A program made the position numbers and the translations under genes. From JASGCL01 sp965203915 (GTDB taxonomy: Bacteria > Pseudomonadota > Alphaproteobacteria > JASGCL01), in the NCBI GenBank assembly GCA_965203915.1, contig OZ241918.1:372001-436000 (forward strand): DNA of 64,000 nt. The letters are read 5' to 3'. Shown here piece after piece: positions 15,767 through 24,133 of the stretch; positions within the stretch are counted from its first letter, which is position 1; every line of letters starts with the position of its first letter. The notes under the pieces were generated by a model. It was not told where the DNA came from, searched no databases, and was given only the letters and a program-made list of their open reading frames with translations.

Positions 15767-16816
15767 ATGGTAAAAAAAATATCGAAGGTTGCTTTTCATC
15801 AAAAACCTGGTTGGCAATTGCCCGAAGCGGCGGTAACCGATGAAGCCCTGTGGCATGATTATCATCAAAATCGGCGTAAATTCTTAAGCCTTTCGGCGGG
15901 CATGATTGGCGGTGCGGCGGCCTATACCATTGCGGGGTTGAACAACAAATCGATAGCCGCGACGGGCGATGACATGGTGGGCAATGGCGCGTGGATGGCG
16001 GGGGCAAAGCGTTTTTATCCCGCGCAAAAAAACGCCACCTATGACAAGGCGAAACGTTTTGCCATAACCAGCGAGCATGATGTTACCCATTATAATAATT
16101 TTTACGAATTCGGCAGCGAGAAAGATGTATGGCGTAGTGTAGAAAATTTTACGCCCTATCCTTGGACCGTGGTGATAGATGGCATGGTGGACAAACCGCA
16201 AAGGGTCGATATGATGGATCTGATAAAAAAAATGGGGTTGGAAACCCGCGTTTATCGCCACCGCTGTGTCGAGGCATGGAGCATGACCGTGCCGTGGTCG
16301 GGGTTTTCTTTGCGTAAATTGTTATTGTCGGTGGGCGTTAAGTCGGACGCCAAATTTGTTGCCTTCGAAACCAAGGCGGATAAAAAATCAATGCCTGGGC
16401 TAAGCCAGGTTTGGTATCCATGGCCATATCAAGAGGGGGTGACGATAGCCGAAGCCATGAACGACTTGCCCTTTATGGTGGTGGGGGCTTATGAAAAACC
16501 TTTACCAAATCAAAATGGCGCGCCGTTGCGGTTGGCGTTGCCGTGGAAATATGGTTTCAAATCGACCAAATCGATTGTGCGTATTACCCTGACCGATAAA
16601 AAACCAAAAACTTTTTGGTCACAAATTGCCAGCAACGAATATGGTTTTTATGCCAATGTAAACCCCGAAGTTCCCCACGCCCGTTGGTCGCAAGCCACCG
16701 AACGCGTGTTGGGTAGGGATGGCGAACGCGTGCCCACGTTAAAATTTAATGGTTACGGCGAATGGGTGGCGGATATTTATAAAAACTTGCCACAAGATCG
16801 CAATTTGTTTTTTTAG
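15767..16816 (+). CDS. msrP: Protein-methionine-sulfoxide reductase catalytic subunit MsrP
   Basis: 349 aa. A Tat signal (NRRKFLSLSAG, Arg36-Arg37) follows an unusually long n-region of 35 residues. The sulfite-oxidase-fold domain has the molybdenum-ligand Cys167 in YRHRCVEAWSMTVPWSG, then LSQVWYPWPYQEG, PLRLALPWKYGFKS, and ends KNLPQDRNLFF, all typical of YedY/MsrP. It reduces methionine sulfoxide in periplasmic proteins with electrons from the membrane haem protein MsrQ. No msrQ follows; the next gene is convergent. The cofactor is molybdopterin without added nucleotide, whose synthesis genes moeA, moaD, moaE and moaB lie elsewhere in the window. Confidence 0.93.
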   Translation: MVKKISKVAFHQKPGWQLPEAAVTDEALWHDYHQNRRKFLSLSAGMIGGAAAYTIAGLNNKSIAATGDDMVGNGAWMAGAKRFYPAQKNATYDKAKRFAITSEHDVTHYNNFYEFGSEKDVWRSVENFTPYPWTVVIDGMVDKPQRVDMMDLIKKMGLETRVYRHRCVEAWSMTVPWSGFSLRKLLLSVGVKSDAKFVAFETKADKKSMPGLSQVWYPWPYQEGVTIAEAMNDLPFMVVGAYEKPLPNQNGAPLRLALPWKYGFKSTKSIVRITLTDKKPKTFWSQIASNEYGFYANVNPEVPHARWSQATERVLGRDGERVPTLKFNGYGEWVADIYKNLPQDRNLFF

Positions 16817-16831
16817 CTTGGCGCATTATAT

Positions 16832-16950
16832 TTGCCCTATCGCTGACGCTACTTGAGGGCAATATATTTGCCCTATCGCTGACGCTACTTGAGGGCAATA
16901 TATTTGCCCTATCGCTGACGCTGCTTGAGGGGCGGGCAATATATTCGCCC
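16832..16950. repeat. Three tandem 36-bp hairpin units between msrP and pepA
   Basis: Units start at 16832, 16868 and 16904. Each begins TTGCCC and ends GGGCAA, so each can fold, and unit junctions form the palindrome GGGCAATATATTTGCCC. The third unit has one substitution and a small insertion. It lies between convergent genes, so it may end transcription from both sides, though a long T-run is missing. Confidence 0.85.
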
Positions 16951-17019
16951 AAATATTAAAATGAAAAAGAATCTACGATAAAAATAAAAATCCTAAACTA
17001 GGTTGGTTGTAGGCAAAGC

Positions 17020-18645
17020 CTACCCGAATTTTTTTTCGACCCAATCGTTGAGGAGGCGCACCCCATAACCCGATGCGCCAGGATGATACAGCGCGCCCGC
17101 GGTTTTTTGCCACACCGTGCCCGCAATGTCCAAATGCGCCCAGGCGGGGGCGTAATCTTTGTTATTCATGATAAATCTTTGCAGGAATTGCGCAGCGGTG
17201 ATGGAACCCGCCTGACCCGCAGCACCAATATTTTTTACATCGGCGCGTTTTTCAAAACAATCTATCAATTTATCATAATAACCGCCAATCGCCGATAAAG
17301 GCATCTGCCATAATTTTTCATCAACCGCTTCGCCCGACATAAATAATTCTTGGGACAAGGTTTTGTTGTTGGTGAATAACCCCGCGCGGTCGTGGCCCAA
17401 GGCAATAATCATCGCCCCCGTCAGGGTGGCAAGGTCAATAATCGTGGTGGGTTTAAAATTTTTCTGAGCATACCACAATGCGTCTGCCAATATCATGCGG
17501 CCCTCGGCATCGGTGTTGAGGACTTCGATGGTTTGCCCCGACATCGATGTAACAATGTCGCCTGGGCGTTGCGCCTTGCCGCCTGGCATATTCTCCACAA
17601 TTGCCAATATCCCTATCGCATTGACGGGGGCTTTCCTTTTTGCCAACAATTTTATCAATCCCGTCACGGTGCCCGCGCCGCCCATATCCCAAATCATTTC
17701 TTCCATACCGCCCGACGGTTTTAACGAAATACCGCCCGTGTCAAAACACACGCCCTTGCCCACGAAACAAATGGGTGCTTGCTGTTTGTCGCCACCATGC
17801 CATTCGATAACCGCCAATTGCGATTCCTGCGCCGAACCTTGCCCCACCGCCAACAGCGCGTGCATGTTCAATTTTTCCATTTCCTTTTCGCCCAAAATGG
17901 TTATTTTTAATCCGTCAGCCGAAAGTTCCGCCACGCGTTTGGCAAATACAGGCGGTGTCAAAACATTGGCGGGTTCAGAAACCAATTCGCGGGTTGTAAT
18001 CACCCCGTCATAAATCGCCGTTTGTTTTTGGGTCAGGCTTGCTAAAGTTTCTTTATCACCCAAGCCACCTTCATAAATCACCGTTTCCTTATTAAATGGT
18101 TGTGGCGATATTTTTTTGTCATCGGTTAAATAACGGTGAAATTGCCATTGCTTCAGGCGAAACCCCAACAACATGGCCGCCAAATGCTGGGGCGGTTGGG
18201 TGTTTTTATCAACCACCCAATAAAGCGGCAGGGTGGGGGCGGGTTTTTTTTCAGAACCTTTTTTATTATCATCGTTGGAAGAATTGCTAGCCAATAATTT
18301 TTTTGCCAGGGCACTGGCATGTGAAAAAATTTGTCCGCCCAATTCGGTTGCCAATTGTTCGGCGGATTTTTTTTGCTCGAAGGCATCATCAACTTTTTTG
18401 TTGGCGGGTTGGGGCGTGGCGGTGCCGTAAAGCAACACCGCGTGCCATTTGGTGCCCACGGGCGCCATGATCTCTAAAAAACTTCCTGCCTTGTCTTTAA
18501 AATTAGCAACCAGCATCGCACGGCTTAATTGACCCGATGTAAAACCATCCAAGTCGCGGGTTAAAGCCCCCGTTAGAGGTAGGATTAAAACCCCCGATTG
18601 ATTTTCTGGGTTGCTTAGGGTGTTTTCAAGTTGAAAATGTAACAT
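17020..18645 (-). CDS. pepA: Leucyl aminopeptidase (M17 family)
   Basis: 541 aa; the family is usually about 500. The N-terminal domain (to about 210) is followed by the catalytic domain with VGKGVCFDTGGISLKPSGG (metal-binding Lys and Asp), GMEEMIWDMGGAGTV, and the signature NTDAEGRMILADAL. Two zinc or manganese ions are bound by these acidic residues. It releases N-terminal amino acids in the cytoplasm; E. coli PepA also binds DNA, which cannot be judged here. The N-terminal domain contains a charged insert (around SSNDDNKKGSEKKPAP) not usual in the family. It is convergent with msrP and lies downstream of purH with a 78-bp gap. Confidence 0.94.
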   Translation of the reverse strand: MLHFQLENTLSNPENQSGVLILPLTGALTRDLDGFTSGQLSRAMLVANFKDKAGSFLEIMAPVGTKWHAVLLYGTATPQPANKKVDDAFEQKKSAEQLATELGGQIFSHASALAKKLLASNSSNDDNKKGSEKKPAPTLPLYWVVDKNTQPPQHLAAMLLGFRLKQWQFHRYLTDDKKISPQPFNKETVIYEGGLGDKETLASLTQKQTAIYDGVITTRELVSEPANVLTPPVFAKRVAELSADGLKITILGEKEMEKLNMHALLAVGQGSAQESQLAVIEWHGGDKQQAPICFVGKGVCFDTGGISLKPSGGMEEMIWDMGGAGTVTGLIKLLAKRKAPVNAIGILAIVENMPGGKAQRPGDIVTSMSGQTIEVLNTDAEGRMILADALWYAQKNFKPTTIIDLATLTGAMIIALGHDRAGLFTNNKTLSQELFMSGEAVDEKLWQMPLSAIGGYYDKLIDCFEKRADVKNIGAAGQAGSITAAQFLQRFIMNNKDYAPAWAHLDIAGTVWQKTAGALYHPGASGYGVRLLNDWVEKKFG

Positions 18646-18723
18646 GGTTATTTGTTATCACAAAAAAACAAATTTATCAAACAGAGGTATAGGAAGAATG
18701 AAAGCCAAACCGCATCAACCATG

Positions 18724-20373
18724 TTAATGGTGGAAATGACGACTATGGCAAAATACCAATTTGATATGGCGCGCCTTGCAGGCGGCAATGACTTCTTTAT
18801 CTTTTATCGAACCGCCAGGTTGGATAATCGCCGTGATACCGCCATTGGCAAATATATCGACATTGTCGGTGAAGGGTAAAAAACCATCGGACGCCACCAC
18901 GGGATTCATCGACCGTGGTAAAAGATTGGCGAGGGGAGACGCCCCAGCCGATACATCGCCGCCCGTAAGATTTTTTTTCAACATATCGCCGACCGCTTTT
19001 TCACAAGCCATAACGCGGCTGGTGGTGCCGCCGCCCAGTCCCAATGTCGTGCCACTGGCGACAATGGCGATAGAATTGGAACGCATTTCCTTCGCCACCA
19101 TCATGGCCAACAACATGTCTTGCCATTCTTGGGCGGTGGGTTGTTCATCGGTCATGACCTCGCAATTTTTTTGCAAGATAGGTTTGTTGTCATGGTCCTG
19201 TTGCAATATGCCGCCCATTACCGAACGATATTCTTTTTTATATTGCTCTGCGGTGGGAAATGGTTCAATGGATAAAACCCGCAAATCTTTTCGGCTGGCC
19301 AATAAATTTTTTGCCTCATCGGTTACTTCGGGTGCAATGATAATCTCGAAGAATATTTTTAAATGCAAAATAGCCTCCGCCAATTTTTTATCCACCGTGC
19401 GGTTGACGCCAATAATCCCGCCAAAGGCCGAAACGGCATCGGCATAAAAAGCATGGTGAAAGGCGGTAACAATATCGTCGGCCATCGCAACGCCGCAAGG
19501 GTCGGTATGTTTGATAATAACCGCGGTCGGTTTTTGCAAATGGGCGGTGGTTATCAGCAAACGCAACGCCGCATCAAGATCCAGATAATTGTTATAGCTT
19601 AATTCTTTGCCTTGCCATTGCTTCATCCTGCCCAAGCCAAATTGTTGGTCGCTAAGAAAGGCAGCCGATTGATGGGGGTTTTCGCCGTAGCGCAAAGTCA
19701 CCGCGGCGGTGGGAACATAGAGGGGGGTGGCGTCGACCGCGGTTGCATCGCCCCGTTTGGTTTCCGATGAATGACCGTCAAACCAATCGGCTATCAATTG
19801 GTCGTAATGGGCAACATGGCGAAAGGCGATTCGCGCCAAGTTTTTACAGGTTGCGGATGACAGGCTTGGCTTGCCACCCTGTTGCTTGTTTAATTCTTCT
19901 ATCACCATGTTGTAATCATCGGGGTTGGTGACAACCCCCACCGAAGAAAAATTTTTGGCGGCCGCACGGATAAGCGCGACCCCGCCAATGTCTATTTCTT
20001 CTATCATGGCATCCTCGGGCAGAGATTTTTTTAACGCATCGCCAAAGGGGTAGAGGTTGACGACCACCAAATCAATTTTTTTTATTTGGTGGGTAGCAAG
20101 GTCGGCCACGTCGCCGCCATTGTCGGGGCGCGCCAAAATAGCGCCGTGAACATGGGGGTGCAAGGTTTTAACCCGCCCGCCCAAAATTTCAGGAAAGTTG
20201 GTAAGGGATTCGACGGTGGAGGTTGCGATGTTGTTTTTTTGTAAGAATGCTGCGGTGCCGCCCGATGCTACTATCGCCACCCCCGCATGTTGTAAAGCGG
20301 TGGCCAGCGGTAAAAGGTTGGTCTTATCGCTGACCGAAATTAAGGCGCGTGTAATAATCGTGGCGGGGTTCAT
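18724..20373 (-). CDS. purH: Bifunctional AICAR formyltransferase / IMP cyclohydrolase
   Basis: The start is taken at ATG 20373 (MNPATIITRALISVSDKTNL), which matches the family N-terminus; the frame extends upstream without homology. This gives 549 aa. The MGS-like IMP cyclohydrolase domain contains LGGRVKTLHPHVHGAILAR. The formyltransferase domain contains RYGENPHQSAAF, KHTDPCGVA, SAFGGIIGVNR and the end CHSRHFHH. It catalyses the last two steps of purine synthesis to IMP. purE and purK are also in this window but not adjacent. It is divergent from the glycosyltransferase gene with only 45 bp between the starts. Confidence 0.95.
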   Translation of the reverse strand: MNPATIITRALISVSDKTNLLPLATALQHAGVAIVASGGTAAFLQKNNIATSTVESLTNFPEILGGRVKTLHPHVHGAILARPDNGGDVADLATHQIKKIDLVVVNLYPFGDALKKSLPEDAMIEEIDIGGVALIRAAAKNFSSVGVVTNPDDYNMVIEELNKQQGGKPSLSSATCKNLARIAFRHVAHYDQLIADWFDGHSSETKRGDATAVDATPLYVPTAAVTLRYGENPHQSAAFLSDQQFGLGRMKQWQGKELSYNNYLDLDAALRLLITTAHLQKPTAVIIKHTDPCGVAMADDIVTAFHHAFYADAVSAFGGIIGVNRTVDKKLAEAILHLKIFFEIIIAPEVTDEAKNLLASRKDLRVLSIEPFPTAEQYKKEYRSVMGGILQQDHDNKPILQKNCEVMTDEQPTAQEWQDMLLAMMVAKEMRSNSIAIVASGTTLGLGGGTTSRVMACEKAVGDMLKKNLTGGDVSAGASPLANLLPRSMNPVVASDGFLPFTDNVDIFANGGITAIIQPGGSIKDKEVIAACKARHIKLVFCHSRHFHH

Positions 20374-20418
20374 GATATTTTGATAAGGTGATTCGCAAAT
20401 AAAAACAAAATATAAAAC

Positions 20419-21654
20419 ATGGCGAAAGTAGCATATAACAAATTGCAGGGCAAAAAAATATTGTGGTTGGCCGCCAGCCCCAGTGTCATCATGCAATTTT
20501 ATTTACCGCATATAAAAAACCTGGTGCAGGCGGGGGCGGTGGTGATGGTGGCGAGCAATGTTGGATACGCCACTGCCGAAAAAAAAATATTGAGCAAGCT
20601 GGGGGTGGCGGTGCATCACCTGCCTATCAAACGCGGTGGAAAAAATATTGTGGCGGAATTGAAAACGATGGTGATGATAGCCAGGTTGGTGCTAAATTTG
20701 CGCCCTGACATGATTAACGCGCTTGCGCTCAAAATGGTTTTATATGGGGGCATGGTGGCAAGGTGGGTCCCCGCCGTGGCGCGCGTCATGGACATGATTG
20801 GTCGGGTTGGCGGTGGCAAGGTTGCGCCGCCCTTCGCTATAAAATTTTTGGGCAACCTGACGGGGCTTGGTTTTATTTTTATCAGCCAAGGGTTATTTGC
20901 CAAAACCGTGAGGGTGGGTTTGCGAATTGTTTTGCCGCATATTTTTTCGACCATCAATAAAAAATTATTGGTGATGAACAGCGATGATTATCAATTGATG
21001 ACGCAACGTTTCAGGGGTTTCAGGGTGCCCAAAAAAAATATAGTTAAAATATTCGGTGTCGGGGTCGACAGCGATAAATTTGCGCCCGCGCCATCGGGCA
21101 ACCCAACCCAACCGAAAAAAACAATCATTACCATAGCGCGGTTGTTGCGCGATAAAGGCATCACCGAATTTTGTCAGGCGGTAAAAATATTGCGCGATAA
21201 AAATTATCGCGATCATTTTTATGTCTATGGCGCGCGCGACAAGGAAAACCCAAGTTCCTTGTCGGCCCAGGAAATAAAAGACATGGAAAAATCGGGCGTG
21301 CGTTTTATGGGGCACACCAAAGATATTAAAAAAGCCATCGCCCCCGCGACCGCGGTGGTTTTATTTTCTTACCGCGAAGGCATGCCGCAAGTTTTGTTGG
21401 AGGCCGCATCGATGGCCAAACCCCTCATCGCCCTCAATGCGCCAGGTTCGCGCGAAATTTGCCGCGATAATATTTCGGGGTTGTTGGTGAAAGATAAAAA
21501 CCCCCAATCCTTGGCGAAGGCCATGGAAAAAATATTGACCGATGACAAGTTGCGCCATCGATTAGGGCGTGGCGGGCGGCGTTTGATTGAAGAAACCTTT
21601 GCTTTGAAAAAAATTGAAAAACAAATGCTTGCGCTTTGGCAAAAATTCTTTTAA
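20419..21654 (+). CDS. Glycosyltransferase family 4 protein
   Basis: 411 aa with the GT-B fold. The N-terminal half (LWLAASPSVIMQFYLPHIKN, FHLP-like HHLPIKRGGKN, RPDMINALALKMVLYGG) resembles the acceptor domain of GT4 enzymes of the PglA/bacillosaminyl type. The C-terminal half has VGVDSDKFAP, TIARLLRDKGITEFCQAV and the nucleotide-sugar E-motif SYREGMPQVLLEAASMAKPLIA. It probably adds a sugar to a lipid-linked or surface glycan. Donor and acceptor cannot be told. It is the first gene of a two-gene plus-strand pair with the YciI gene (9-bp gap). Confidence 0.85.
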   Translation: MAKVAYNKLQGKKILWLAASPSVIMQFYLPHIKNLVQAGAVVMVASNVGYATAEKKILSKLGVAVHHLPIKRGGKNIVAELKTMVMIARLVLNLRPDMINALALKMVLYGGMVARWVPAVARVMDMIGRVGGGKVAPPFAIKFLGNLTGLGFIFISQGLFAKTVRVGLRIVLPHIFSTINKKLLVMNSDDYQLMTQRFRGFRVPKKNIVKIFGVGVDSDKFAPAPSGNPTQPKKTIITIARLLRDKGITEFCQAVKILRDKNYRDHFYVYGARDKENPSSLSAQEIKDMEKSGVRFMGHTKDIKKAIAPATAVVLFSYREGMPQVLLEAASMAKPLIALNAPGSREICRDNISGLLVKDKNPQSLAKAMEKILTDDKLRHRLGRGGRRLIEETFALKKIEKQMLALWQKFF

Positions 21655-21663
21655 GCGCAAACC

Positions 21664-21963
21664 ATGAAACAATTTGTGGTTACGGCGCATGACAAAAAAA
21701 ACAGCACCGCGGTGCGCGCCGCCAACCGCGCCGCCCATTTGGCCTACATCGCCGATGCGCAAAAAATGGGCGTTACTATTTTGTTGGCGGGTCCATTATT
21801 TGAAAATGTTGATTGTGAAACCATGGCGGGGTCTCACCTGGTGCTTATGGCGCAGGATATAAATGTTATCAAAGATTTTCTGGCGAAGGATCCCTATAAC
21901 CAAGCGGGGTTGTTCGACAGGGTTGAGGTTTATCCTTTTAAAAAAGTTTTGCCCGCTACATAA
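21664..21963 (+). CDS. YciI family protein
   Basis: 99 aa, a full-length YciI domain of the ferredoxin-like dimeric alpha-beta barrel fold. Typical are the N-terminal FVVTAHDKKNST, RAAHLAYI, LLAGPLFE, the central acidic and His residues, and AKDPYNQAGLFDRVEVYPF. The family is small and mostly of unknown function; some are enzymes. It ends eight bases inside the 3' end of priA on the other strand, a convergent overlap. Confidence 0.85.
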   Translation: MKQFVVTAHDKKNSTAVRAANRAAHLAYIADAQKMGVTILLAGPLFENVDCETMAGSHLVLMAQDINVIKDFLAKDPYNQAGLFDRVEVYPFKKVLPAT

Positions 21964-24097
21964 AATCTTGCGGGTCAATGTCTAACTCGGCGCGGATTTT
22001 TTTGTAATGAGGTATTTCTTTGTTGCAGATGCCTAACCAGGCGTGGGAAAAATCAAGCAAGTTGCGGGTGCGCGCCGCGGTTAACAAAAACCGATAACGA
22101 TACAGGCCACGAATTTTTGCCATGGGTGCGGGGGCGGGGCCGTATAGTTTGAAAGATGATGGTTGGTCGGCAAGTAATTTCAGGGCTTCCTTTTTCATCG
22201 CCTGCGCCACCCCTTGGACAAAATTTTCATTTTTATGAGATAATGTCAGCAAGGCAATGTGAGCAAAGGGCGGCAAATGATGTTGCTGGCGTTGCGCCAT
22301 CAGGTTTTGCCAAAATGCTTGTTGCTGACCATGGATTAACAATTGCAATGTTGGCTCGCTGGGTTGGTAGGTTTGCAACAACGCCAGGGCGTGGTTGGTT
22401 TGTTGGTGACGCCCCGCCCGACCAATGACTTGCTCCAACGCTTGCCAGGCCTTCTCCATCGCGCGTGGGTCTTCGCCCAAAAATAATTGGTCGGTGGCGA
22501 TGACGCCAATCAGCGACAGATAGGGGAAGTCGTGCCCCTTGGCCAACAATTGCGTGCCGACCACAATGTCTATTTTTTTATCGGTCATGTCGGTGATTAA
22601 TTTTTTTAGATCGGCTTCCTTTTTTATATTGTCGCTGGTGGCTAGGGCTACCTGGGCTTGGGGAAATTTTTTAGCAACCTCCAACATCACACGCTCCGCC
22701 CCTGGGCCAAAACCTATCAATGTGTTTTCGCCCTGGCAATGGGGGCAGGCCACGGCGTCGTTTTTATTTTTATATTGTTGTTCGGTGACAAACCAATCGC
22801 AACGGTGGCACTGGTATCTTTTTTTTGTGGCATGATGCGTCAGGTAAGACGAGCATTGACGGCAGGTTAATTTTTCGCCGCAATGGGTGCATAGGGTGAT
22901 GGGGGCAAAACCGCGACGATTGATAAAAAGCAAAACCTGCTCGCCGCGTTGCAATGTTTCATCAATCGCCGCCAACAATGGTGCCGAAATAAATTCTTCC
23001 TTGGCTAAGGGATGTTCCTTAAGGTCGATTAATTTTATAGTGGGTAGGTTTTTTTGCAACACCCTGTCGCTTATTTGCGTTAGGTGATATTTTTTATTGT
23101 CAACATTATGGCGGCTTTCTAAACTGGGGGTGGCGGAAGATAAAATAATCGGGCATCCCTCCAACTTCGCCCGCAATATAGCCATGTCGCGCGCGTGATA
23201 ACGCACCCCCGACGATTGTTTATAAGAAGCATCATGTTCCTCATCAACCACAATAAGGCCAATATTTTCGGTGGGCAGCAACAACGCCGACCGCGCCCCC
23301 ACCAACACCGAAAAATCATGCCGCAAGATATGATAAAAATTTTGCGCCCGTTGTTTGGCGGATAGGTGGGAATGCCATTCCAGCAACTTTACCCCTTCGC
23401 CAAAATATTCATAAAATTTTTCGCGCCATTGGGTTGATAAAGAAATTTCGGGCAACAGCACCAAATTTTTTTTCCCGCTGGCCAACACCGAACGCATCAT
23501 TTCAAAATACACCGCCGTTTTGCCCGACCCCGTGATGCCGTGCAACAAATGCACCGAAAATTTATCAGGGGTTATTCCTTGCTGCAAATTATCAACAGCC
23601 GCCAGTTGATGATGATTAAGCGCAAAGCGTGCGTTATGGTTGGTGCTTGGCGCGGGCGGCGTGGTTAAAACAACATCGTGGCTTGGCGTGGTTGGTGGCG
23701 CGGCGGATAATTTGGCGATAAATTTTTCATCAAAAACCTTTTCCACGGGCAGGGCCATTTTTACCACCGCCCCCAAGGGCGCGGCCAGATCACCACCATA
23801 ATATTGCGACAATTGTAATAAAAATTGGCGATGGGTGCGGGACAGGGCGGGATAAGAAAATGGCACTTGATGAAAAAACTGGATGGGGGCTTTGCATTTT
23901 TCCAGCGGCAGGATCTTTTGCGCCGTGCCCTGTTGTGCATCGCGCGTCAGCAATTCGGGGTAATGCACCGCCAACAATTCGCGCTTGCCAAATGGCACCC
24001 GCGCTATTTCGCCGCCAGCAAAAACCATGTCGTCGGGCACGGCATAATCAAAGGCAACATCCAACCCCGTGGCAACGACAAACGAAACGCGTTTCAT
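21956..24097 (-). CDS. priA: Primosomal protein N' (replication restart helicase)
   Basis: 713 aa, about the usual length. The N-terminal DNA-binding domain (VSFVVATGLDVAFDYAVPDD) is followed by the helicase core: Walker A GITGSGKTAVYFE, DEEH box VVDEEHDASYKQ, LSSATPSLESRH. The zinc-binding insert has CTHCGEKLTCRQC, YQCHRC and ACPHCQ. The end contains ATDQLFLGEDPRAMEKAWQ and VIGRAGRHQQ. It recognises stalled forks and loads the replicative helicase. It is the last gene of a likely minus-strand operon rlmB-purE-purK-pepP-priA, with a 36-bp gap to pepP. Confidence 0.95.
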   Translation of the reverse strand: MKRVSFVVATGLDVAFDYAVPDDMVFAGGEIARVPFGKRELLAVHYPELLTRDAQQGTAQKILPLEKCKAPIQFFHQVPFSYPALSRTHRQFLLQLSQYYGGDLAAPLGAVVKMALPVEKVFDEKFIAKLSAAPPTTPSHDVVLTTPPAPSTNHNARFALNHHQLAAVDNLQQGITPDKFSVHLLHGITGSGKTAVYFEMMRSVLASGKKNLVLLPEISLSTQWREKFYEYFGEGVKLLEWHSHLSAKQRAQNFYHILRHDFSVLVGARSALLLPTENIGLIVVDEEHDASYKQSSGVRYHARDMAILRAKLEGCPIILSSATPSLESRHNVDNKKYHLTQISDRVLQKNLPTIKLIDLKEHPLAKEEFISAPLLAAIDETLQRGEQVLLFINRRGFAPITLCTHCGEKLTCRQCSSYLTHHATKKRYQCHRCDWFVTEQQYKNKNDAVACPHCQGENTLIGFGPGAERVMLEVAKKFPQAQVALATSDNIKKEADLKKLITDMTDKKIDIVVGTQLLAKGHDFPYLSLIGVIATDQLFLGEDPRAMEKAWQALEQVIGRAGRHQQTNHALALLQTYQPSEPTLQLLIHGQQQAFWQNLMAQRQQHHLPPFAHIALLTLSHKNENFVQGVAQAMKKEALKLLADQPSSFKLYGPAPAPMAKIRGLYRYRFLLTAARTRNLLDFSHAWLGICNKEIPHYKKIRAELDIDPQDFM

Positions 24098-24133
24098 AAA
24101 AAACCTATAACCTGATTCTTGGCAAAAATCTTT

